NCBI RefSeq assembly: GCF_900156805.1
Contig: NZ_FTOQ01000003.1
Span: 248,001 to 312,000, forward strand
Origin: Roseivivax lentus
GTDB taxonomy: Bacteria; Pseudomonadota; Alphaproteobacteria; Rhodobacterales; Rhodobacteraceae
Reading direction: 5' to 3'
Length of the DNA stretch: 64,000 nucleotides
The translations under genes and the position numbers were made by a program. Under the pieces are notes generated by a model. The model searched no databases, was not told where the DNA came from, and saw only the letters and a program-made list of their open reading frames with translations. Every line of letters starts with the position of its first letter. Positions within the stretch are counted from its first letter, which is position 1. Positions 7,351 to 15,512 of the stretch are shown here, in pieces.

Positions 7351-8472
7351 TCACCCCTCTCCCAGCCATTCACTGCGGACATCCCGGATCTGCTCTTGCA
7401 GGATTTTCTCGAACATCGGCGCGCAGAGCCGCGCGAGCGTCTGGCCCGCGGTGGTATCCGAGCGGATGTGCAGCCCCGCCCATTCGCGGTTCCGGGCGAC
7501 CTCGCCAGCGGCACGATGGAGTGCCGGCACGCCGGGATGCTCGGGCACGGCGCGGGCAAAGACCTCGGCGATCAGGTAGGACTGAAAGGCGTGGTTCGAC
7601 GGGTAGGACGAATAGACCGGGACCGGGATGAACGGCTCGAGCGTCGGGTCCAGCTGATGCGGACGTGGCGCGTTGAACCGTTCCTTGTAAAGCAGCCCGA
7701 TCAGGCTCGCGAGCCACAGGATTGTCTGGAACATGATCGCGGTGGCACTGGCCGGAGAGGAGGCATTCGCTCCGAGAGGTAACATGTAGGCCGTCAGGTC
7801 ATTGCTAGCCTCGATCTGGATACGGTCTCGGCGAAAAGCGTTTTCTGGCTCCCTCAGCTTGATCTGCAATTCGCGAAGTGCGCGCGTCTCGTCCAGCCGT
7901 TCCTTGACAGGCGGTGGGGGCGGCAGTTCGGACCGCCGGAAACGGTCCCATCTGTAGTCGTCGCGGCACTTGTACAGGCGCGTCAGTTCGCGCCACGGGA
8001 CCTCGATCACCGGCCAGTCCAGCCCGGCGCCAGCCGCGCCATTGCCTCCCAGGAAGGCGCTCTTGTGTAGACCCTTGTGCAGGGCCTTGTGAAGCCGTTT
8101 ATGCAGGCTCTTGTGAAGCGCCTTATGCAGGAAGCCGCCGCCGACACTTGAGCTGGGGCCGAGACTTTGGGACGTGTCTCGTGCGTTGCTTGTGATATCT
8201 GCGAGCTTGGCCAAAATTTCCCGCAGTCGATCGTCGCGTAATATCCCCCGCTCATCAAATTCAGTACTGAACTCTTGAATGACGTCCTCGATGTGAACGA
8301 GAACCTGCCGATCGATGCCAACGAGAGCCTCCGGATGGATGCCAGGGCATGGCTCCTGTTTCTCGACGCTTATTCGCGTCCCGGCCACCTCGAGTCGCGC
8401 GCGTTGCAAAATGCGCCGGACGTGGTCAGCTCCCGACTTATCTGAGAATAACGTGTCGATCTCGTCCGCCAT
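7351..8472 (-). CDS. PAP2/vanadium-haloperoxidase-like protein with LHK tetrapeptide repeats
   Basis: 373 aa from the ATG at 8472 (GGAGAG upstream). The C-terminal half carries the three PAP2 superfamily motifs: K263-x6-R270-P271 (KERFNAPRP), YPSNHAF with His294, and NREWAGLHIRSD with His335. The superfamily includes phosphatidate phosphatases and vanadium haloperoxidases; the few hydrophobic segments favour a soluble haloperoxidase-like enzyme over a six-helix membrane phosphatase, but this is inference. Residues 115-138 are six LHKx units (x = A,S,R,A,G,S). The gene lies between the SARP-type regulator and the protease, in the same direction. No function for the N-terminal 110 residues is recognised. 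Confidence 0.75.
   Translation of the reverse strand: MADEIDTLFSDKSGADHVRRILQRARLEVAGTRISVEKQEPCPGIHPEALVGIDRQVLVHIEDVIQEFSTEFDERGILRDDRLREILAKLADITSNARDTSQSLGPSSSVGGGFLHKALHKSLHKRLHKALHKGLHKSAFLGGNGAAGAGLDWPVIEVPWRELTRLYKCRDDYRWDRFRRSELPPPPPVKERLDETRALRELQIKLREPENAFRRDRIQIEASNDLTAYMLPLGANASSPASATAIMFQTILWLASLIGLLYKERFNAPRPHQLDPTLEPFIPVPVYSSYPSNHAFQSYLIAEVFARAVPEHPGVPALHRAAGEVARNREWAGLHIRSDTTAGQTLARLCAPMFEKILQEQIRDVRSEWLGEG
8059..8130 (-). repeat. Six tandem 12-bp units encoding LHKx
   Basis: Six 12-bp units in frame within the PAP2-like gene. On the coding strand they alternate between CTGCAxAA- and CTTCACAAG-type units, giving an imperfect 24-bp super-period. Synonymous differences between units show that the peptide pattern is conserved more strictly than the DNA, which argues for selection on the protein. 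Confidence 0.85.
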
Positions 8473-8491
8473 GTACTTCTCTCCCTGTTTC

Positions 8492-10216
8492 TTAAATGAA
8501 CCCGTTGTTCTGAAATGAGCGCGACAATGTCTGTCCGATCTCTCCTGGCGATCGACGCACCATGCTCTCGAGCCAGCCACCCATGTCGTAGTTGGGCCTG
8601 AGGCGCAGGATCCGCGAATGCATGATCTCGGCATCCTTGGCATTTCCGGCCAACGCGAAACCCGCCATGGCATAGCGCAGCGCCCCGACGAAGCGCGGTT
8701 TCCGCAACAGCGCCCGGTTCGCGAAATGCAGCGAGTTGCGATAATCGCCTTTCGCCATGTAAAGCATGGACCCGGTCACATCGTAGGTGTAGCGCCATGG
8801 GCTACCCACACCGACACGCTGGCACTGGAGAAATGCTTCCTCTGCCCCTTTGAGGTCGCCGAGAGACATGCGCAGCACGGCGATGTGATCGAGGTTTAGT
8901 GACAATGTCGGCGACCGCTCAAGAGAGGCATCGAGGAATGCCTTGGCGAGGTCGTTGTCGCCCAAGAGCATATGCGCACAATAGCCTGCGAGCGATTGCC
9001 AGAGCGGCAACATCGGGCTCGACTGCGGAACGCTGGCGACGAGATCGCATAGCTGCTCTCGAGTGATCCTCCGGGCGACTTCCACGCCTTCATTCTCTTT
9101 GAAGACCTGGGCGAAATGGCCAATGCACGAAATCGACTCCGGTGCGCCCGCTTCGCACATCCGCGCGATCTGAGTTTCGGTTCGCCGAATGGCATCGGTA
9201 TCGAGCGAAAAGAGGGCCGTGAGTGCTGTCCACGGAAAGAGGTCCGGCAAATCCAGCGATATCATGCTGGCCGACAAGTGCTCGAGCATGCTCTCGGCTG
9301 AGGAAGCCGCAATTTCATCGGTGTGTTCCGGCACGATTGCGGTCGGGTCGCTTATCCACACGAGGCGAGAGGCCGCGTCCCTCAACCGCAGCGTCAGCAT
9401 CAACTTGCGCCCCCGGCGCTCGACGAGCGGTTCGAGTAGGTGGGTCGGCCCCGTCCCTGTCTTGAGGGGCAGCGGCGCTACCGGCTCTTCGCATCCGCGC
9501 AAGTCATGCAAGGTTAGCCAGGATACGCCCATTGTGAAGCGCGCCAAGGCGTCTATGACAGATTGGACGCGCAGGCTTTCAGCGGCTGAAAGCGGCGCAT
9601 GAAGAGCGGGTAGCAGGCCAAGCGCCAATGGTCTCGAAGATGTCGAGAGCGCGATATCGGGTGCAGAAAGTCTTGAAACTGAAGCTTTGCGAAATCCGGA
9701 GTGGTCTTCCTGATCCTGGGCATTCTCAGGTTCTGTCTCGAGGTTTTCCGAAACGCCACGACGAACGCGCATGTCGCGAAGCCACTCTTCGAACCCGTCG
9801 CAGGAGTTCAGTTCCAAGTCTATTCCTTCAAGGAATTCACCGCTGTCGTTGGATGCTGGGCGCACGTGGATCTTGCCGGGTTTCAGCCAAACGGCACTGC
9901 GATCCGCCTGCAGTGCGTCGCCGCCCAAAGGCGCAAGATCCCGTCGCAACATATTTAAAGCCGTGCGAAGATTGGCGGAAGCGCGTTTGCGATCAATTCC
10001 GCCCCAGAACATCTCTGAGAGACTTCGCCGAGGCTTGGACTGGTTGGGAGAAAGAAGGACGACCGCAAGGATAGCCTGACGGAGTGGACTGCTTGGTGTG
10101 GCGTCAATGCCTTCCGGGGAAACAATTCTGACCACACCGTCGAGCACCGCAACCGCACCGGATGCGGCGCGCTCGTCCTTGTTTTGCATAAGGATGTCGG
10201 CCGACGGTCCGGTCAC
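8492..10216 (-). CDS. SARP-type winged-helix regulator with TolB-N-like and TPR regions
   Basis: 574 aa. Residues about 20-120 read as an OmpR/SARP-type winged helix (SPLRQAILAVVLLSP ... EMFWGG ... RASANLRTALNMLRRDL ... VWLKPG). Residues about 195-300 resemble the TolB-N/FlgO-like region that often follows such domains (THLLEPLVERRGRKLMLTLRLRDA). The rest is helical with TPR-like pairs (DLAKAFLDASLERSP; GDLKGAEEAFLQCQRVG; GDYRNSLHFANRALLRKP). The GTG at 10216 has GGAG ten bases upstream; ATG 10189 is an alternative. It is the first full gene of the leftward unit, 19 bp from the PAP2-like gene, so it probably controls that gene and the protease. No phosphoacceptor or membrane helix is visible. 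Confidence 0.75.
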   Translation of the reverse strand: MTGPSADILMQNKDERAASGAVAVLDGVVRIVSPEGIDATPSSPLRQAILAVVLLSPNQSKPRRSLSEMFWGGIDRKRASANLRTALNMLRRDLAPLGGDALQADRSAVWLKPGKIHVRPASNDSGEFLEGIDLELNSCDGFEEWLRDMRVRRGVSENLETEPENAQDQEDHSGFRKASVSRLSAPDIALSTSSRPLALGLLPALHAPLSAAESLRVQSVIDALARFTMGVSWLTLHDLRGCEEPVAPLPLKTGTGPTHLLEPLVERRGRKLMLTLRLRDAASRLVWISDPTAIVPEHTDEIAASSAESMLEHLSASMISLDLPDLFPWTALTALFSLDTDAIRRTETQIARMCEAGAPESISCIGHFAQVFKENEGVEVARRITREQLCDLVASVPQSSPMLPLWQSLAGYCAHMLLGDNDLAKAFLDASLERSPTLSLNLDHIAVLRMSLGDLKGAEEAFLQCQRVGVGSPWRYTYDVTGSMLYMAKGDYRNSLHFANRALLRKPRFVGALRYAMAGFALAGNAKDAEIMHSRILRLRPNYDMGGWLESMVRRSPGEIGQTLSRSFQNNGFI

Positions 10217-10219
10217 ATG

Positions 10220-10372
10220 TTATCGCTCCGAAAAATAACTCTTACTTGCAAAAGCTTGCGCGAAGTCTGGAAAAAGGGACTGCAGGACTTTACCATGTTC
10301 CAGTACATCGACAAAACACTAAAGCCATTCAGCGAAACGACGGAATATTGACACCGTTCTTGGTTTTCCCAT
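10220..10372 (-). pseudogene. Amber-interrupted small ORF upstream of the SARP regulator
   Basis: AAGGAG stands four bases before an ATG at 10372. The frame encodes a 17-residue peptide (MGKPRTVSIFRRFAEWL), then TAG at 10321-10319, then 32 further codons with protein-like composition, ending at TAA 10222-10220, just before the regulator's GTG. It may be a leader peptide, a decayed small gene or chance. The strong ribosome site supports translation at least to the amber codon. Confidence 0.35.
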
Positions 10373-10725
10373 AGCTCCTTAAATGAAAGCAAATTGAGTG
10401 GCGTTTTGGGATAGTGCCAAGCATTACGCCAGACATGATTTGATGATGATGTGTTCGTCTTCATTTGCGGAACACCGCCGACCCACCTTGGCACACAGAT
10501 GCCGTCGGGGGGCGGTCACATCATCAAAGCCTCTTGTAGATGGCTTGCTCTTTGGTGTGTCGAATGCTCAAGCAAATCGTAGAATAATGGGCGCTTAATG
10601 CGCGAAGACAGTTGTGTAAAGCTCACACGATAGCAAAAATTTTGACTCCCACGTGACAGGGTGGAACTGCTCGTTTATGTGGGAGCGATGAATCATAAGG
10701 CATTGATTTATAGTAATTTCGTTAA
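10373..10725. other. AT-rich intergenic DNA at the right end of the island
   Basis: Clearly AT-richer than the surroundings. A sigma70-like pair, TTGACA (10349-10354) with a 17-bp spacer, points rightward at its left side. Short frames on both strands (for example 10398-10598) lack recognisable features. This is where an integrase gene would often sit next to the attachment site, but none is seen. Confidence 0.45.
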
Positions 10726-10784
10726 GATTCAAAATCCCCCGGTGGCAGCACCTTGTCGGTTCGAGTCCGACCTCGGGTACCAAT
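10726..10784 (+). repeat. 3' fragment of tRNA-Leu (probable attR core)
   Basis: A 59-bp copy of the tRNA-Leu 3' region (anticodon loop to CCA plus two bases), one mismatch to 5156-5214. It lacks the acceptor 5' strand, D-arm and the 5' anticodon strand, so it is not a functional tRNA. Confidence 0.85.
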
Positions 10785-11219
10785 CCTTTCAACGACTTGC
10801 GTCTCGGAATGGCTGGGCGTCTCTTGCGAGTTCTCGCTGACCGCCACGGGCGTCTTCCGTTGGGGTCCGCGGGTCACGTATCGACAAGCTCGGTGATCGA
10901 AATACGATGCTCGGGCGCGCTATGCCACCGACCTCATCTCATGCCCGCGACGCAGAGCCGCCGGTGCCGCGCCGCTCTTCGCTGACTTTGGATTAGTGAG
11001 GATCCGCTCCTGAGTGACGTGGCATTTCTTCACGCCCTCCGCCCGCTGTGTCGGGACGAACACGTATGCGCGTGAAATGCGGAGACGGGACTCAGATGAC
11101 CTGCTGCGTCTCGGATAGGGTGACGAAATAGTGTGTTTATTCATGCCATTGACTGTGGTCTGTACCGCGCGAGACTTTCGTGCGCGCTGCACGACAACCC
11201 GTTGAAAAGAAGTTGAACT
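10785..11219. other. Intergenic region upstream of the glucan locus, nothing recognised
   Basis: About 435 bp without a supported gene. It should hold the promoter of the GH8 gene, and possibly decayed sequence beyond the island edge. No integrase remnant, known operator or terminator was recognised. Confidence 0.4.
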
Positions 11220-12239
11220 TTGAAAAGACGTCTATTCCTTGGATTGCTTGGCACCAGCGCTTTCGCAGGCGCGGCGCCGCTCGCAGCCGACCCGGGCGAC
11301 CTGGCACGTTCCTGGGCGTCTTGGGCCGCGCGCTTTCTGCAGCCCGATGGCCGGGTCGTCGACCCCGAGCAGGGCGGCGTCAGCCATTCCGAGGGTCAGG
11401 CTTATGCGCTCCTGTCGGCACAGGCGGCCGGGGATCGAGAGGCGTTCGAGCGGATCGAGAGGTGGACGCGTGAGCACCTGTTGGTCCGAGACGATGCCCT
11501 CATGGCGTGGCGCTGGACGCCCGGATCGGGTGTCGTGGGTGAGGACTGGCACAATGCGACCGACGGTGACCTGTTCCGCGCCTGGGCGCTTTTAAGAGCG
11601 GCACGCGACTCGGGATGGGACATCCCTGCCGAGCGTTACACCCCCATCGTCGCGGATCTGTCCGCCCTTTGCCTCTGGCCCGATCCGCGCGACCCCGCGC
11701 AATTGCTGCTGCGCCCCGGGGCGGAGGCTTTCGCAACCGCGGACAGGGTGCTCATCAACCCGTCCTACATCATGCCCCGTGCCCTGAGGGACCTCGGGCA
11801 TGCGACGGGGGACGACCGGCTCATCGGTGCCGCCGATCATGGCGTCGCATGCCTGTCCGAGCTTGCCGGGATCGGGCTCCTGCCGGACTGGATCGACGTA
11901 ACGTCCGAAGGCTACGGCGATCCGACGAACCACGATCTGCGTTCGGCCTATGATGCGCTGCGCATTCCGCTTTACCTCGCCTGGTCGGGTCACCGGGATC
12001 ACGCTGCCGTCAGGCTTGCGCGGGCGAAACTCGCGCCTCAGGGTATGTCGGGCGGCGTCGCGGTCGCACGGGATGACACGGGTCAGGTGGTCAGCCGGAG
12101 CGACCTGCCGGGCTATCTGGCGTTGAGGGCGTTCCTTGAGTGCAAGGACTTGCCGCCTGTCGAAAGCTCCGTGCCGGGGCCCTACTATCCGGCGGTTCTC
12201 CACCTACTTGCCACTGTGGCAAAGTGGGAAGTTGCGTAA
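11220..12239 (+). CDS. Glycoside hydrolase family 8 endoglucanase-like, exported
   Basis: 339 aa from a TTG start (no ATG in range; purine-rich AAAAGAAG upstream). The N-terminus MKRRLFLGLLG is twin-arginine-like and leads into a hydrophobic core with cleavage near PLAA-DP. GH8 catalytic features: the acid Glu in GVSHSEGQAYALL (about residues 53-65) and the Asp in NATDGDLFRAW (about 107-117). Family members cut beta-1,4 or mixed-linkage glucans; BcsZ/CelC types trim nascent cellulose during export. Placed first in a rightward locus with an HlyD-like protein and a GT2 synthase, so a role in polymer release or quality control is likely. Confidence 0.87.
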   Translation: MKRRLFLGLLGTSAFAGAAPLAADPGDLARSWASWAARFLQPDGRVVDPEQGGVSHSEGQAYALLSAQAAGDREAFERIERWTREHLLVRDDALMAWRWTPGSGVVGEDWHNATDGDLFRAWALLRAARDSGWDIPAERYTPIVADLSALCLWPDPRDPAQLLLRPGAEAFATADRVLINPSYIMPRALRDLGHATGDDRLIGAADHGVACLSELAGIGLLPDWIDVTSEGYGDPTNHDLRSAYDALRIPLYLAWSGHRDHAAVRLARAKLAPQGMSGGVAVARDDTGQVVSRSDLPGYLALRAFLECKDLPPVESSVPGPYYPAVLHLLATVAKWEVA

Positions 12240-12355
12240 CGCGCCGGGACCAAGGCAAGTCTGGGTCCGGCGCTGTAAACTGGTTTTTCATCGAGTTCGT
12301 TTCTTAAGGCGCGCAATCCCCCGCGCTGTTGTCGCATGAACATGAGACAGGATAG

Positions 12356-13528
12356 ATGAATATATTTCGACTTCTCACCGGCGTCATCATCGTCGCGGTT
12401 GCGCTTTGGATCATCATTGGCGAACAGATGTCCGGGGCGAGCGCCAATGCCGTCGTTAACGCGCGAGTCTCGACGCTACGCGCTGATGTGGCCGGGACGC
12501 TAAGCTTGCCGGACCGCGCGCTCGGGTCTCTGGTGCGCGAGGGGGAGGTCCTGGCGTCCATCGACGATCCCCTCGTGGACAACACCCGTCTCAACGATCT
12601 GCGCATGGAGCGCGCCTTCGCGGTCGCGCAGATCGCCAGCGCCAACGCGCTAGCGGAGGCGAGCCGGGATATTCGCGCCTCGCTCGTTGAGCGCACGGAG
12701 ATTTACCGGACGGAGCGCCTGGCCGAGTTGCGCACACGGCTCGACCATGCCCGGCGGCGTCTCGAAATCCTAGAAGGCGGCGACATCCCCGACGACGAAG
12801 AACAAATCCTCATCGACGGGTTCGATGAGGATTTGGCCCGCTTGCCCTTTGAGCCCTTGCGGTCGGAGCTTGCGCTCGATCATGCCCGGGAACGCGTCGC
12901 GGTGCTCGAGATCGCGGTGCGCGCCGCCGAGCAGGACGTCTTCCTGGGCGATGGCTACAACGATGCGCCGAACGCCGAGCAACGGGCGGTCGAACTGGAC
13001 AGCCAGATCGCGGCCTATGAAACCGAGAAGGCCCTGGCCGAAAGACGGCTGGCGGCCATCGACATGCGCCTTGAACGCGAACGGGTTCGCGTCACCGTTC
13101 TGGCCGGCGGCGTCATCGCCTCCCCGGTCAATGGCCGCTACTGGGAGGTCTTGCAGCCCGATGGCGTCGCGGTGCAGCGGGGCGATCCGATCCTCCGCAT
13201 GCTCGATTGCGATTCGACCTTCGTGACGCTCTCGGTGACCGAACGGGTGTATAACGGCCTTCAGGTCGGGCAGGCGGCGTCGTTCCGGATGGACGGTGAC
13301 GGACGGATCTTCGACGCGATCATCGCGCGGCTCGCGGGCAGCGGCGCGGCGACCATCTATCGCAACATCGCCGTCGCCCCGTCGCAGCAGCATCTCGAAC
13401 GCTACGATGTCGCGATCCTCGTTCCCGAACTGAACGCCGATCCCGATCTTGGCTGCGCCGTCGGCAGGACGGGCCGCGCCTTCTTCGATGACCGCCCGCT
13501 TGACGGTCTGCGCGAGGCCCTGAACTGA
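12356..13528 (+). CDS. HlyD-like membrane fusion protein of a glucan synthase locus (BgsB-like)
   Basis: 390 aa. One N-terminal membrane helix (FRLLTGVIIVAVALWIIIG, residues 4-22), a split lipoyl-like region, a long charged coiled-coil segment (about residues 75-240 with many Arg/Glu/Leu heptads) and a C-terminal beta-barrel part (SPVNGRYWEVLQPDGVAVQRGDPILRMLD ... QVGQAASFRMDG). This is the periplasmic adaptor architecture. It ends one base before the GT2 synthase start. In Sinorhizobium meliloti a membrane fusion protein BgsB is encoded with the mixed-linkage beta-glucan synthase BgsA; the same pairing here suggests export of a beta-glucan. Alg44-like proteins are an alternative comparison. 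Confidence 0.75.
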   Translation: MNIFRLLTGVIIVAVALWIIIGEQMSGASANAVVNARVSTLRADVAGTLSLPDRALGSLVREGEVLASIDDPLVDNTRLNDLRMERAFAVAQIASANALAEASRDIRASLVERTEIYRTERLAELRTRLDHARRRLEILEGGDIPDDEEQILIDGFDEDLARLPFEPLRSELALDHARERVAVLEIAVRAAEQDVFLGDGYNDAPNAEQRAVELDSQIAAYETEKALAERRLAAIDMRLERERVRVTVLAGGVIASPVNGRYWEVLQPDGVAVQRGDPILRMLDCDSTFVTLSVTERVYNGLQVGQAASFRMDGDGRIFDAIIARLAGSGAATIYRNIAVAPSQQHLERYDVAILVPELNADPDLGCAVGRTGRAFFDDRPLDGLREALN

Positions 13529-13529
13529 G

Positions 13530-15512
13530 ATGACCGCGTTTCCGCATTTGAGCGAACTTGCCTCGGCCTATGTGCAGGTGATGCTGGCCGCGGGCGTGGG
13601 TGTACTCTTGCCCTTCATCTTCGACCGCACCCGGGCGTCGCACCGCATCACGCTGTTCGTCGTCGCGTTCGTGCTGGCCTTGCGATACGCGCATTGGCGC
13701 GCGACCGAGACATTGGCCCCCGCGGGCTGGACCGTGGATTACCTTGCCAGCGGTTCGTTGTTCTTGCTTGAGATGCTGGCGCTGGTCGGCTCGCTCAGTG
13801 CGTTCGTCATCCTGTCGAGGTTGCGCGAGCGCAGCGGCGAGGCCGACGCGCATATGGGCTGGTGGGGGGCGGACGAGCCGCGCGTTGCGATCCTGATCGC
13901 CACCTATAACGAAGAGCTCGAGGTGCTCGAGCGGACGATCATCGGCGCGAAGTCCCTCCAATATGCGAACAAGGAGGTGCTGGTCCTCGATGACGGCCGT
14001 CGCGACTGGCTGCGCGATTACTGCGCCGAAAAGGACGTGCGCTACATGCGGCGGCCGGACAACAAGGGCTCGAAGGCCGGGAACATCAACCATGCCCTCG
14101 CGCGCTTGGCAGAGGATCCGGTGACGCCCGATTTCGTCGCCGTGCTCGACGCCGATTTCGTGCCGCATCGCGGGTTCATTTCCCGCACGCTGGCCCTTTT
14201 TCACGACCCCGAAGTGGGGCTGGTGCAGACCCCGCAGCATTTCTTCAATGCCGATCCCATCCAGCACAATCTCGGGATCGCGCGGTCCTATCCGGACGAG
14301 CAGCGCTTCTTCTTCGACCACATGCAGCCATCCCGCGATGCCTGGGGCATCGCGTTCTGCTGCGGAACGTCCTCGGTCTGCCGCTGGCAGGCCCTGCAGG
14401 ATCTCGGCGGTCTTCCGACCGACAGCGTGACCGAGGATTTCATGCTGACGCTGGCCTTGCAGAATATCGGCTGGCGGTCGGTCTATCTCACCGAGCCTTT
14501 GACCGAAGGGCTCGCGCCCGAAGGGCTGAAGGAATACGTCACGCAACGCGCGCGCTGGTGCCTCGGCCTGATGCAGATCGCGCGGTCCCCTCTGGGCCCG
14601 TTCGCCAGGAACAACCTGCGCCTGCGGGATCGCTGGAGCGTCGTGGATTCCGTCTTCTACTGGATGACGACCTTCCCGTTTCGGCTCGCGGCCATCTGTT
14701 TCCCGCTGCTCTACTGGTTCTTCAACATCACCGTGGTCGATGCGCGGCTGCCGGATGTGATCTCCTATTTCGGCACGTATTACCTGTGGATCCTGGTGGT
14801 TCTGAACCTTCTGAGCCGCGGAATGGTCGTGCCGATCCTGAACGACGTCAGCCAGCTCATCGGGGCCATCCCGATCAGCCGCGCCGCGTTCAACGGACTG
14901 TTGCGTCCCAACGGCCACCCGTTCTCGGTCACGGCCAAAGGCGGCGATCGCTCGCGCATCGTGGTGCAGTGGGGGATGATGGCGCCCTTCGCGATCCTGC
15001 TCGTGCTCACGCTTGTCGGTCTGACCATCGGCATCGCTTCGGACGCCTTCGCCTTCAACGATGCGGGGGACGGCAAATGGGTCGTGCTGTTCTGGACGAT
15101 CTACAACGTGTTCGTGCTGAGCATCACCGTGATCGCCTGTTTCGAATTGCCCCGCCGGGAGCGGCACGTGGCAGATGCGCCGGAGCCCGCGCATTTCTTG
15201 GTCGATGGCCGGAACCTCGAGGTGTGGCTGACCTCGATGACCGCGGATACGGTGCGCATCCGGGGTGGCCATTACCCGCCGGAGACGCGCGGCACGCTCG
15301 ACATCGAGAATGTGGGCCCGGTAGAGGCCTACGTGATTTCCGAAACGACGGACGGTGCCCGGCTACAGCTCTTGCCGGACGACGAACAGCGCGAGGCGCT
15401 CTTTGTCCGCTTCTACACGGAAGGCGCCGCCCCGGGCGTGGCCCAGGTACGGGGGGCGGCGATCCTGTCCGATCTTGCCCGAAGGTTCTCGTTCAGTTCC
15501 GGCGGTCATTGA
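13530..15512 (+). CDS. GT2 beta-glucan synthase (cellulose synthase/BgsA-like)
   Basis: 660 aa polymerising inner-membrane glycosyltransferase. Three N-terminal membrane helices, then the GT2 domain with all processive motifs: LDDGRRDWL, VLDADFVPH (DxD), VQTPQHFFN, FCCGTSSVCR, TEDFMLTLAL (TED) and QRARWCLG (QxxRW), then further membrane helices. The C-terminal 115 residues start with RRERH and look like a decayed PilZ domain without the DxSxxG motif. Length and partner genes match BgsA of S. meliloti (mixed-linkage beta-1,3/1,4-glucan) better than BcsA, which would come with BcsB. The product, cellulose or mixed-linkage glucan, cannot be settled from sequence. Its 3' end overlaps the convergent sensor gene by 20 bp. 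Confidence 0.87.
   Translation: MTAFPHLSELASAYVQVMLAAGVGVLLPFIFDRTRASHRITLFVVAFVLALRYAHWRATETLAPAGWTVDYLASGSLFLLEMLALVGSLSAFVILSRLRERSGEADAHMGWWGADEPRVAILIATYNEELEVLERTIIGAKSLQYANKEVLVLDDGRRDWLRDYCAEKDVRYMRRPDNKGSKAGNINHALARLAEDPVTPDFVAVLDADFVPHRGFISRTLALFHDPEVGLVQTPQHFFNADPIQHNLGIARSYPDEQRFFFDHMQPSRDAWGIAFCCGTSSVCRWQALQDLGGLPTDSVTEDFMLTLALQNIGWRSVYLTEPLTEGLAPEGLKEYVTQRARWCLGLMQIARSPLGPFARNNLRLRDRWSVVDSVFYWMTTFPFRLAAICFPLLYWFFNITVVDARLPDVISYFGTYYLWILVVLNLLSRGMVVPILNDVSQLIGAIPISRAAFNGLLRPNGHPFSVTAKGGDRSRIVVQWGMMAPFAILLVLTLVGLTIGIASDAFAFNDAGDGKWVVLFWTIYNVFVLSITVIACFELPRRERHVADAPEPAHFLVDGRNLEVWLTSMTADTVRIRGGHYPPETRGTLDIENVGPVEAYVISETTDGARLQLLPDDEQREALFVRFYTEGAAPGVAQVRGAAILSDLARRFSFSSGGH

Larger units (their letters stand above)
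5156..10784. mobile_element. tRNA-Leu-bounded genomic island without integrase
   Basis: The segment between the two 59-bp direct repeats is about 5.57 kb. It is locally less GC-rich than its neighbours, most clearly at 10217-10725. It contains a small exported protein gene (+) and a leftward unit of SARP-TPR regulator, PAP2-like protein and subtilase. No integrase, excisionase, relaxase or transposase reading frame is visible, so the island is either mobilised in trans or a remnant that lost its integrase. A rare alternative is local duplication of the tRNA 3' end unrelated to integration. Confidence 0.75.

Noticed and set aside
10398-10598. 66-residue plus-strand frame in the AT-rich right end of the island
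   Set aside because: GTG start without a ribosome site, no motif and no support from composition; possibly decayed sequence.
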